Shown here one piece after another: positions 1 to 9,661 of a DNA stretch of 64,000 nt. Position 1 is the first letter of the stretch. Every line of letters begins with the position of its first letter. The DNA comes from Sphaerolaimus hirsutus (lineage: Eukaryota > Nematoda > Chromadorea > Monhysterida > Sphaerolaimidae): assembly GCA_964036195.1 (NCBI GenBank), contig OZ038453.1:13739206-13803205 (forward strand). Direction: 5' to 3'. The notes below the pieces were generated by a model. The model worked only from the letters and a program-made list of their open reading frames with translations. It was not told where the DNA came from and did not search any database. A program made the position numbers and the translations under genes.

Positions 1-251
1 TTTGCTTTAAAGTAGACATAATAAGCAATTTGCTTGCGTTTTGAAGGTTAAATCGCCCATATGTAAGGCCGTTCTTGCCTAAAGAACAGCCCAGTCTACG
101 ACTACTGATATCTGAATTTGAATGATTACTTTGTTTGATAGAAATAAAATATAAACTGAAAACAACTTGAATAAAACCTTTTGGATAAAAGCTAAAGTTT
201 CTGCACTGTAGAACGCAGGAAAAGTAACCCCAAATAGTGTGAAACTTTACA
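1..251 (+). repeat. 5' LTR, 3' part only
   Basis: Matches 9005-9255 with two substitutions (near positions 36 and 110) and ends in TTTACA. It contains an AATAAA at 143-148, a plausible polyadenylation signal. The first ~215 bases of the LTR lie left of the window. Confidence 0.93.
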
Positions 252-269
252 TGGCGCAGCGGAAAGGAT
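252..269 (+). promoter_or_regulatory. Primer binding site of the BEL/Pao element
   Basis: The sequence immediately after the LTR CA end begins TGGCGCAGCGG. TGG complements a tRNA CCA end, as expected for minus-strand priming. I cannot name the tRNA with certainty. Confidence 0.75.
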
Positions 270-422
270 AGAATTAGTAATTCAGTCCTGCAAAAAATAG
301 AACCTGCACAACAGAAACCCCAATAACATCCAATTTTTTACAAAACACATAAACCAACATAAATTACTAAAATTTTATAATGCAGAAGCTAAATTCAAAT
401 CTAAAGCGAAGCGTAAAAAATC
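252..422 (+). other. Untranslated leader of the BEL/Pao element
   Basis: About 170 bp between the primer binding site and the first gag ATG. It is A-rich with no ORF; packaging signals would be expected here but none is recognisable. Confidence 0.6.
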
Positions 423-839
423 ATGAGCAAGGTCACCCCCACTGGACCGCTCAGGATGAGGCTCAACGCCTACAGAACCGACGCCTTGAAGATCCTACAG
501 GCCGAAATACCGTATTTTAAAGTGGACAAAGATCAAGATTACCACCACAACAAGGACACCGCAGAAGCAGCTACAACACAACAACAGATGCTGCTCACAA
601 AAATTCGAGACAAAACAACACTGTTACAAACCGCTACGGACAAATACGAAGAAGCTGTGGCTGAAATTCTAAAAGCTGCCAATGGGCCAAATGCTACACC
701 GGAGATGATCAGCGCAGCTAACAAGGAAAACGACAAACTGAACGACAAATTATATCGTGACGATGGCATCATGGCAATACTAGCAAAAATGCAAGAACGA
801 CAAAGCCAGCTGGATGCCCTGAAAGACAGCACGGAATGA
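423..839 (+). pseudogene. gag, N-terminal segment, ended by an in-frame TGA
   Basis: 138 codons starting at an ATG soon after the leader. The product is charged and helix-rich with a heptad-like Leu/Lys/Asp pattern around residues 40-135, typical of the N-terminal region of BEL/Pao Gag. The TGA at 837-839 lies in the same frame as the segment from 927, and the 87 bp between contain no further stop, so the two were one ORF until this codon arose (or the codon is read through). Confidence 0.8.
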
Positions 840-926
840 CAAATAAAAGACCTGAAAGAAGGTATAACGGGTGGATTAGAAAGGAAATTACAACATTTAG
901 ATAGTTCTAGCGATGACGAAGAATTA

Positions 927-3812
927 ATGAGGTTGCCAAAGATAAACGTGCCAAAATTCTCGGGCGACCCATTAGAATGGACTCGCTGGTGGAACATCTT
1001 CAAAACCCAGATCCACCAACGAAAGAAAATGAACGTCACTTTAAAATTCACCTATCTGAATGATTCACTCAAAGGTGAAGCCAAAAAATTACTTGGCGGA
1101 TTAAACATGGATGGCGCTGATTATTTGACAGCAATAAAACTTCTAAAATCCAATTTTGGCAATACAACATATGTCACCAACACATTATGGGAAAAATTAT
1201 ATAATTTACAACCCCCTACAATGAGAGGTGACAGTCTCATGACGTTTAGACGGGACGTCGGTACAACACTGACTCAACTCGCAGAGCGCGGAGAGAACAC
1301 GGAGTCCGGAGCGGTGCTGCGCGAACTGAGGAAATACCTCAGCCCAGAAATTCGCTTAGCAGTAACCGAAGACTTCAGGAGAGAAAACCCGCGCGACGAC
1401 GATGATGACGACGAAGATGGACCGGCAATGACCGTCAAAACGTTTGTTAAAGCTTTGGGAAATGTGGCCCAGGCCCGATTAGAATGCCAAACAGCAGCAG
1501 AAGCATCAAAACAAAATGATAACACTTCAAAGCAACAAAACAACAAAGTTAAATCTAAAGGAGTTCACAATACCGTTGCCTATTCCAGCTCCGAGAAACA
1601 AGTGGAGGAGGAAGACGAGGACAACACCACGTGCGCGGCTGCTACAACACAATGCCCAGCACCACGCACTTACGAAAAACGACAACAACAGAAACAAACA
1701 AAACCACACTCGAGCTACAGGTGTTTGTTTTGGTCTGGCAATGAACACTGGACGACCGACTGCGATCAGTGCCCGACGATCGAGGATCGCAAATTGGCGC
1801 TGAAAGCAATGGCGGACAGATGCCCGAGGTGCACAAAACTGGGCCACAACAAAGCCAATTGTCAGTCGGAACTAAGCTGTTATTACTGCCGAGCAAAGGA
1901 TAAGCACCATAGCACCATGTGCCCGGACCAGTTCGACAGAAGCTCCAACAACAAATCAACATCCAGCAGCAGCTCAAACACGAAAGAACAAAAAACGACA
2001 GCAAACGCAGTGACAAATTACTATGAAGAGCTGACGCCGGAACCAGACAGCAAACAACATTACCGAACAGAGACGGCAGCCGCGACTACAAAAGCAGCCC
2101 ACCAAGACAACAGTGAGTCTTTGTCTTTTAAAGTCGTGAGGTTGCAAATGGCCCAGTCACCAATTCTGAACAAAGAGACTGGAATCATGTCAGAACATGT
2201 GAACATTTTCTTTGACACTGGGTGTGAATATTCTTACATACGACAAGACCTAGCACACGAAATAGAATTAGACAACAAAGGGGATCTCATGCTGAGCATG
2301 AATGTGTTCGCAACTCCCCACCCACTTAAAGTGAAAGCAAAACTGGTAGAAATCACAATACCACAACAACACCTAGGGCATGAGGATTTGAGCATGTTAG
2401 TGAGGGCAGTCCCTGAACTGGCAACTTACTGTCAACCTCCCCCGCTGTCAATAAATGATAAAAACATGATATACAACACCTGGGGAATAAACGCCGATGA
2501 ACTGTTCGCCGAGAAATTTGAGACGGCGACACAATTAACGGGAACTAAATTGCGACAGCCAGCTGTCGTAATTGGACAAGACAATTTTTGGAAATTTGAC
2601 ATAAAACAAACTGGACTCCAATTACCATCGGGACTACTGGTGGTAAGCTCCACGCTTGGCTTCATGCTAGCAGGAGCAAGTGAACAACAAATTGATGACA
2701 ACCACATGGACTTCGCAATGTTGGCCACGTGTGGATCGACTGCGGTAGCCATTGGGAAAGAAACTTTACGACAATTTCACAGTTTAGAAGCCGTGGGAAT
2801 CACTGATGACCCCTACGCCATCGACGACGACATAGCTGAAAAAATGATACTGAATAGCATCAAATTTAATGACAGCGACAAACAATACTACATTAATTGG
2901 CCCTACAAAGAGAATATCGGCGACCTGCCAACAGGAAAAGCTGAGGCCCTGGCAAGGTTCAAATCGCTGATAAGAAGATTTACAAAAGACCCTAACTTAT
3001 TCGAACAATATCGAAAAGTGCTGGACGACCAATTAGAAAAGGGGATAATCGAAATATGTGACGACAAAACAGACAACAAGGGAGTCCATTACCTGCCGCA
3101 CCAGCCAGTCATCACACCGGGAAAGTCCACGTCATGCAGGATTGTGTATGATGGATCGGCAGGTAAGCCCAGTCTTAACGAATGTTTATTCAGAGGGCCA
3201 ATCACAACACCATTGCTTCTGGGCCTGCTCCTGAGATTCAGGGCAGGTAATTTAGCTTTAATTGCGGACATTGAAAAGGCCTTTTTGCAAATCGGATTGC
3301 ATGAACCCGCAAGGGATTACACCCGATTTTTTTGGCTGAAAGATGCCTCGAAACCGATAACAGAAAATAATCTTATGGTACTCCGATTTAAAAGAGTATT
3401 ATTTGGTCTAGTCTGCAGCCCATCAATTTTGGGAGTAGTTATAAAATACCATCTAGATTTGACAATAAACAACATGAACGAATATGAAGAAAATGAAGTT
3501 GAACGAAATCAAATCGCGATGATAATTAACAACATTTACATCGACAACTTCATTATGAGCGTCACCAATGAAAATGAGGCGCTGGAGCTGTACTACAAAG
3601 TCAAAGCCCTCTTCAACAAGTGCTCAATGAACATGAGAGAATGGCTATCGAATTCCAAAGCAGTCATGAAGGAAATAGCAGAGCATGACAGAAGCCCAAA
3701 AATGAATAAAATCGTAGCCGTCATGGGAATGAAATATAATCACAAAACAGACATGCTGGCAATATCGACACCAAAATTACAAATTGACAGCATTACCATA
3801 CCCACTAGATGA
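927..3812 (+). pseudogene. gag-protease-reverse transcriptase segment of the BEL/Pao polyprotein
   Basis: 961 codons. In order: Gag core opening with FSGDP at about residue 13; a Cys/His zinc-knuckle cluster at about residues 265-335 (CPRCTKLGHNKANC and CYYCRAKDKHHSTMC intact; the first knuckle reads CLFW, so its second Cys is lost); a retropepsin-like FFDTGC at about 428-433; then reverse transcriptase from about residue 690, with ADIEKAFLQI and the catalytic box YIDN (nt 3537-3548) where YVDD is commoner. It stops at TGA 3810-3812 inside pol. The frame resumes directly with conserved sequence, and related captured copies at 36.3 and 51.3 kb have CAA there, so the stop is a lesion in this copy. 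The ATG at 927 is only an internal Met of the old ORF. Confidence 0.9.
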
Positions 3813-3866
3813 AATCTGAACAAATTACTGGCATCAGCATACGATCCAATTGGATTCACAGCACCT

Positions 3867-6782
3867 GTGACACTAACTCTGAAGGCTCAGTTGTCGATGC
3901 TGTTGCAAGAGACAAAAACAACACAATGGGATGAACTAATTGAAGACAAAAGAGCACTCGAACTGATGACAATTATGAAAAATCATTTGGAAAAAATTGA
4001 CAGAGTGGAGTTTCCACGCTCCTATCAAAGAATGGGTATAAACGTGTTTGACGACGACAAACCCTTGGAATTGCATGTGTTCAGTGATGCCTCAAAATTA
4101 GGATACGCGGCATGTGCGTACATCCGACAACAAAAGAAGAAAGGAGCTGGAGACTACAATACAGCATTCGTGACAGCTCGAACAAAATTAGCACCACTAC
4201 CATCTAAATCTGGGGCCACAACACCAATTACCAGACTGGAACTGCTCTCGGTAACGATCGGTGCAGAGCTGGTCAATTACATCCATGAAGAGCTAAAGCA
4301 GCTGGGTGGATGGAAAATAAAATCAACAATATTGTGGACAGATAGTACAGTGGTGATTGGTTGGCTGAAAACAGCCAAACCACTTGCGACATTTGTCAAC
4401 AACGGAGTCAAAAGGATAAATGAACTCAGTAACAAATGCGAGTTTCTGGTAGCGAAAGTCGCTACCGAGGTAAACCCGGCCGACATCGCATCGAGGGGCA
4501 GCACAATCGATGAAATCATGCTGTCAACTTTGTGGAAAAGCGGACCAGAATTCATGAAAGTACCAATTACAAAAGAAATGAAAGATGTGTCACAATATCA
4601 AAAAGCGACCACAGAATTAGCAAAAGGAACAACAATAATACACAGGCCGATATGGGCTGGCGCCGCAACAGAAAACAAAGCGCACTACCTAGTAGAAGAA
4701 TCAAAGAGAAACTACAACCCATACGACCTGAACTTCGAGCGATACAGTAGCTTGACTAAGCTACTGAATATCGTCATCAGATTGAACAGGCTGCACAAAT
4801 TCTTCAGCAACAGCCTAAATCGAAAAGTGAGAGGATTTTTATCCCGACCGCTGGAGCCAGAAGAAAGAAATGCAGCATGGCAACACATTGTGAGAATTGC
4901 ACAACAACAACATTGTTGCAAACTGATACAACAGGTACGAAAAGAAAGCCACCAGGAACTGGCCTACGACAACAACGTCGACATCTTATACCGAGTGACA
5001 AGACTACCAAAAGATGCAGATAGAGTTCCGATAGTATTGTACTATCTACCGAAACATGCATACCTGACAACATTAGTAATAAATCATTACCACAAATATG
5101 TACAACATGAAGGGGCAGTGCACACATTAGCAGAAATAAGGGAACAATGTTGGATACCGGACGGCCGAAGAACAGTTGCTTCAGAACTCAGAAAATGCAC
5201 AACATGCCGAAAAGCAACGGGAGGCACGTTCGCGATGCCAGATTTCCACACGCTGCCAATAACAAGATTACAAGCTAAAATAAAACCCTTTCAACACTGC
5301 GGCATTGATTACATGGGACCGCTACAATACATGCACAACAATGAAAGGCACAAATTCCACATACTCCTGATTACATGCTTCTCAACGAGAGCTGTACATC
5401 TAGAATTTGCTGACACAGTAGCGACAAACGACACACTAATGGCCTTACAACGCTTCTTCTGCAGAAGAGGCATGCCGAAATCAATCTGGTCTGACAATGC
5501 GGGAGCATTCAAAACATGCGCAAAATCAGTTCCAGAAATAAAATGGAGATTCACAACAGCCACCTGTCCATGGCAAGGAGGTGTGTATGAGCGCATGATC
5601 GGCCTCGTAAAAAATCTTTTAAAGAAAGCAAGCGGGCGCCGATTGTTAACATGGAAAGAAATACACACAGTAATTCTAGACATAGAATTTGCTGTCAACA
5701 CAAGACCAATTACCTACGTATCGAATGACGACATTTCGGCAAAAATTCTCCGTCCCGTCCATTTTCTGTGGGGAACCCCCCCTGACGGAGTGGAAGAAAA
5801 TTTGGACAAAAACGAAAAAATAACATGTATGGATAAAATTGAACTAACAACAATTAATGAAAAAGAAAGAGACGACATGATGCAGTTATGGCAAACAATA
5901 AGTGATAACAGAGAAAAATTATGGAATGCATGGTCCAAAGGATATGTGGATATGCTAAGAGGAACAACAAGGAAAATAAACAACAGAGGAAAAGTGAAAG
6001 AAGAACCAATCGTGGGACAGGTTGTGCTCGTACAACATGATAAGATGCCAAGAGGAGCATGGCAAATGGGAAAGATAACAAAAGTCAACAGATCGACAGA
6101 CAACAAAATTAGAAGCGTGACCTTGAAAACAAACACTCAAAGAGAAATAGAAAGGTCACCGACACAGCTGTGCCCACTCGAAATTAGTGGAAAATATCAA
6201 GAACGAGAAAATATGAAAAAGGATGAAAATGAAAATTCACAACAAACTTCTAAACAAAAGAATGAAACAACACCCATCAAAGAAAGACCGAAACGAGGGT
6301 GCAGATATGCAGGATCATATACGTTCTGGGCGACAATGGCGATAGCCACGGCGGCAAACGTCATGGCAGCCAATGCAGAACAACAAACATGGATAAACAA
6401 ATACAACAGAAATTACAATGTGTGCCATAAAACAAGGACAGGACACCCGGTACAAATCCCGAAAACAGTCAACTGTCACTTTCCTGAACCACAAAAGATA
6501 ACCAAACAGGGAGTGAGAGTGTGGGCGCTGAAGACGGAACCACAACAAACACAAGTATACCGGTGTTATGAACAACAGCACGCAATAATCACATACATGA
6601 GTCTGGTGGGAGGCAAAGCAATGCTGCCGCCGGAAATTCTAAACAACAAGGTCGTGACCCTGTCCGAATGCATGAAAGCAATGGAAACAAAAATGTGGAA
6701 AGAACAAAATTTGACACAAATCAATAAAGCTATATGGAGCACAAACAACACCTTAACGATACAATATTGCTACTTTTGTTGA
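3867..6782 (+). pseudogene. RNase H-integrase segment of the BEL/Pao polyprotein, running into env-like sequence
   Basis: 971 codons in the same frame as the upstream segment. RNase H acidic residues sit in HVFSDAS (~72), RLELLS (~122), WTDST (~157) and NPADIASRG (~202). The integrase follows: a His-His-Cys-Cys zinc module (INHYHK ... CTTCRK, ~404-446), then the catalytic triad in GIDYMG (~479), WSDNAG (~543) and GGVYERM (~574). All catalytic positions are present. From nt ~6300 the frame continues into a hydrophobic Ala-rich stretch resembling a signal or membrane segment and then a Cys-containing region, which reads as the start of an envelope-like protein fused in frame. It ends at TGA 6780-6782. 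Confidence 0.92.
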
Positions 6783-6797
6783 AATTTCACAAATGAA

Positions 6798-7181
6798 GTG
6801 ACAAACTTTCACATTGAAATCGGCACAGTAGCAAGTTTAGATGGCAAACGCATTGTCTCGGAAATTCAAGATCTGTCGCATTGCGCGCCAGCCGCTGGCT
6901 ACTGCTTTGACAGTGATAACGCAGTGTCAGTGTGGGACGCTACAAAATTTGAAGGACAATGCGCATATGAAAATTTCGGAAATTTCAAAGCTCAGATATC
7001 CGAACAACACATCGTTATACAACAATTACAAGCAGCTTTCACAATAACAATACAAAAGGAAAGACCAGAAAATTCTGAGTGCGTTCCTGAACATGCAAAA
7101 TATACAGAGCAGGGATCGACATTCATCGAATTTGCAAAGTCAAAAGAAGATAGCATGACTGCACAACAGATAATTCCGTAA
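6798..7181 (+). pseudogene. env-like middle segment of the BEL/Pao element
   Basis: 127 codons in the same frame as the preceding segment, separated only by TGA 6780-6782, and closed by TAA 7179-7181. It is Cys-containing with no clear domain. I read it as the surface part of an envelope-like glycoprotein because of its place between integrase and a transmembrane protein. Identification is by position only. Confidence 0.55.
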
Positions 7182-7258
7182 ATCTGAAATATTTCAGGAC
7201 GGAACAGAGACAATATGTCATATACAAAATTGCAAGTTTAGAAAAACAACAATTCTCT

Positions 7259-8467
7259 ATGATATGGCAACAATTATGTTATTTGAGACAAAATCAAATA
7301 AACATAATCAATCAATTCATAACATTGAACCCCACCCTGGGATTGAGAGCCCTACTGGGCCGCAACAACATTTATGCAGAATGGCATGGAGATGTACTAA
7401 TGTTCTGGGAATGCCAAACAGTGACACCAGAACATATTTACTTCGACCACAAAATAAACGACACATGCTACAGATTCTTGCCAGTGAGACTTCTGGGACA
7501 CAGGCACATCATGTTCGTGTCCCCAGGAGGAAGCGACCTTATTACACAATCACCTGAGGAAAATTGTCATTACAAAGATCATAAATATTACATGCTGAAA
7601 AACAACAAATGGGCAAACGAAAATGGACCAACAAATCTGCATGTGACAAAACTCCCTCTGGAACTCATCTGGAATGGGACTTGGAGCCCCTTCCATTTGA
7701 ACGTCACTGGAATGCCAAGTCATACGATGACAGACGTAGCGTTCAGCATAACAGCCGCACGACATCAGTTCAACAAATTACACAACATTGAGAAAAAATT
7801 AGATAAAACTGTACAATATTTCTCAACCATGTCAAACGACCCCAAGGCTATCCAAGCTTTTGTGGCTGGAATAGGGCAAGGGGTCGGAGCCTACTTTGAG
7901 GGTGTAGGAAAAGAATTAGGGCACATAGTAAGCGGGACAGCAGAAGGAAGTGCTTCAGCACTAGACATCTTGCTGACTGGGCCATTGCAAACGACAGTGA
8001 ATGTCGTAATAATAATATTAATAATTGCGGTGATATGCTACTGTATCTATTTATATTTGCAGTGGCGAGCAGTCACGGGCCGCGCCGTTATGCCGAAGCT
8101 CGCGTGTTCTACAACACGACTTCGCGCCCGGTTAAACGATTGGCGAGTGCGCCAGAAGACCTCAGGAAGCGCATTCGCAGCCACCAACGAGAGGCGCGCG
8201 AGCCAGCACGACGAGGGCCGCGTACACCACCCCCTCCAGAGCCCAGGACCCCGCCAAGACATCACCGGTCTCGGTCGAGGAGGTCCCCCTCCTCCCGACG
8301 CCGAAGGGACAGAAGGTCTACAACATCTCGAAGCCATGACAATGACGACACCAACGACACTGACGGCCAGGCTGACAACAAACAGCCGAAGGTTAGCCGA
8401 CAGCACCGAATCAATGATATCATTGACAATATTGAGGCCAAGGCTACGACAAATAACAAGCCTTTGA
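7259..8467 (+). CDS. env-like transmembrane segment of the BEL/Pao element
   Basis: 402 codons in a different frame from the upstream env-like piece, so an indel or frameshift lies between 7182 and 7258. Seen: several Cys and potential N-glycosylation sites (NGT, NVT) in the first ~150 residues, a Gly-rich amphipathic stretch near residues 203-222 that could be fusion-peptide-like, a strong transmembrane segment rich in Ile/Val at about 247-268, then a basic Arg/Pro-rich tail. A third gene with a C-terminal membrane anchor is known in some BEL/Pao lineages. No family match is claimed. Confidence 0.6.
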   Translation: MIWQQLCYLRQNQINIINQFITLNPTLGLRALLGRNNIYAEWHGDVLMFWECQTVTPEHIYFDHKINDTCYRFLPVRLLGHRHIMFVSPGGSDLITQSPEENCHYKDHKYYMLKNNKWANENGPTNLHVTKLPLELIWNGTWSPFHLNVTGMPSHTMTDVAFSITAARHQFNKLHNIEKKLDKTVQYFSTMSNDPKAIQAFVAGIGQGVGAYFEGVGKELGHIVSGTAEGSASALDILLTGPLQTTVNVVIIILIIAVICYCIYLYLQWRAVTGRAVMPKLACSTTRLRARLNDWRVRQKTSGSAFAATNERRASQHDEGRVHHPLQSPGPRQDITGLGRGGPPPPDAEGTEGLQHLEAMTMTTPTTLTARLTTNSRRLADSTESMISLTILRPRLRQITSL

Positions 8468-8619
8468 GCAAAAATGATTTTCACTTCCAGAAGACAACAA
8501 CAACATTGGGGACAACATGCGTCGGTGGGAAAGCTCCAAATCTTCCTGCTGAGAAGAGCCATAAAAAGTCGAAGAAAAGATCCCCGACCCCGCTCTACAA
8601 CAGGCTCTTCCGACAATAA
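8035..8619 (+). CDS. Overlapping Arg/Ser-rich ORF of the BEL/Pao element
   Basis: 194 codons overlapping the tail of the env-like ORF in another frame and running 150 bp past its stop. It starts with a hydrophobic stretch (LLYLFIFAVA) that overlaps the env transmembrane codons, followed by a very basic RS/RR-rich region (residues ~45-95) and an acidic/polar tail. It is either the true C-terminal continuation of the env-like protein after a frameshift or a separate nucleic-acid-binding accessory protein. No homology is recognised. Confidence 0.35.
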   Translation: MLLYLFIFAVASSHGPRRYAEARVFYNTTSRPVKRLASAPEDLRKRIRSHQREAREPARRGPRTPPPPEPRTPPRHHRSRSRRSPSSRRRRDRRSTTSRSHDNDDTNDTDGQADNKQPKVSRQHRINDIIDNIEAKATTNNKPLSKNDFHFQKTTTTLGTTCVGGKAPNLPAEKSHKKSKKRSPTPLYNRLFRQ

Positions 8620-8789
8620 TAATAACAACACAGAGCCTATGGAGACGGATGGGACCAATGGAGCTGTCACCGATGATTTGCTGCCCCCAGAATGATACCT
8701 CTTTTTCATTCGTAAAGCCTCTTTTTAATTAAAACGTAAAAATATTAAATTTGTGATTTTAAAATTTTTCTTTTTTAATTTCTGGGGAG
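8620..8789 (+). other. 3' untranslated part and polypurine tract of the BEL/Pao element
   Basis: AT-rich, non-coding. CTGGGGAG at 8782-8789 directly before the LTR TG is the likely plus-strand primer. Confidence 0.65.
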
Positions 8790-9255
8790 TGTGCGGTTCC
8801 GCCTAATTTACCGTAACCTGCATTTTTGTTTCACTTGAATAATTCTTATTTCACTTAGAAATATTTGCCTTTTCTTGCCTGCTGTAAACAACGGGTGATA
8901 AAAGTAATGACATTCATAATATTTAATCTATGTTTTTATTAATCTTTATAATTCTTTATGTCAACCCATTTTCTAACGACATGCGACAGGTGCAAAACCT
9001 GATATTTGCTTTAAAGTAGACATAATAAGCAATTTGCTCGCGTTTTGAAGGTTAAATCGCCCATATGTAAGGCCGTTCTTGCCTAAAGAACAGCCCAGTC
9101 TACAACTACTGATATCTGAATTTGAATGATTACTTTGTTTGATAGAAATAAAATATAAACTGAAAACAACTTGAATAAAACCTTTTGGATAAAAGCTAAA
9201 GTTTCTGCACTGTAGAACGCAGGAAAAGTAACCCCAAATAGTGTGAAACTTTACA
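8790..9255 (+). repeat. 3' LTR of the BEL/Pao element, 466 bp
   Basis: Starts TGTGCGG after the purine tract and ends TTTACA, giving the TG...CA ends of LTRs. The last 251 bp repeat the window's first 251 bp with two mismatches. AATAAA at 9147-9152. Flanking host sequence begins at 9256. Confidence 0.9.
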
Positions 9256-9323
9256 GGAAGTACAGTCATATTCTAATATTCTATTGTATTGAATGTTGAT
9301 GGCTTTTTGTCAATTCTTTTTAG

Positions 9324-9406
9324 ATACATTGCTGTATCAGAGATTACCTTGACAATCCAGTGCTGACTACCTATGATTACATTGTTCCTCCAAATGGATT
9401 AAAAAG
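9324..9406 (+). CDS. DEG/ENaC exon A (just after TM1)
   Basis: Acceptor CTTTTTAG at 9316-9323. The frame reads HCCIRDYLDNPVLTTYDYI, the extracellular segment that follows TM1 in this family. The donor is ambiguous: GTTCCT after 9383 (phase 0, joining the acceptor at 9459) or GTTCAC after 9406 (phase 2, joining the acceptor at 9473). Both give an open join. The upstream intron contains the BEL/Pao element. Confidence 0.8.
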
Positions 9407-9628
9407 GTTCACACATAAAACTACTAAACAGTTGAAATCTTGAAAAAAATTTTTGCAGTTTTCAAATCCCAGACCCGAGGTGCTACTTTGTCCATCAATG
9501 CCGCTGCACATGGCTACAAGGGCTAAGCTGAATGTGGACACGGAATGGGAGGAGCTTTTTGTCATGGGTAATTGTTGTCACAGTAAACTTGGACCAGCGT
9601 CTTTGTGTCACGTACACATGACAAAACA

Positions 9629-9661
<33 letters not shown>

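Larger units (their letters stand above)
1..9255 (+). mobile_element. BEL/Pao LTR retrotransposon, nearly full length
   Basis: Direct terminal repeats (1-251 and 9005-9255 aligned), a primer binding site just after the 5' LTR, and coding segments in the order gag, aspartic protease, reverse transcriptase, RNase H, integrase, env-like. This order (integrase after RNase H) and the protein motifs are those of BEL/Pao. The visible 5' LTR differs from the 3' LTR at only two of 251 positions, so the insertion is recent. Even so, the long frame is cut by TGA at 837, 3810 and 6780, TAA at 7179 and a frame change before 7259, so this copy looks unable to make full proteins unless those codons are read through. 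It lies in the same orientation as, and 68 bp upstream of, a splice acceptor of the host DEG/ENaC gene. The left LTR edge is off-window, so the target duplication cannot be checked. Confidence 0.95.

Noticed and set aside
8047..8709. 220-codon minus-strand ORF opposite the env-like tail
   Set aside because: Mirror of a GC-rich coding segment; no motif, no promoter, antisense to two real frames.
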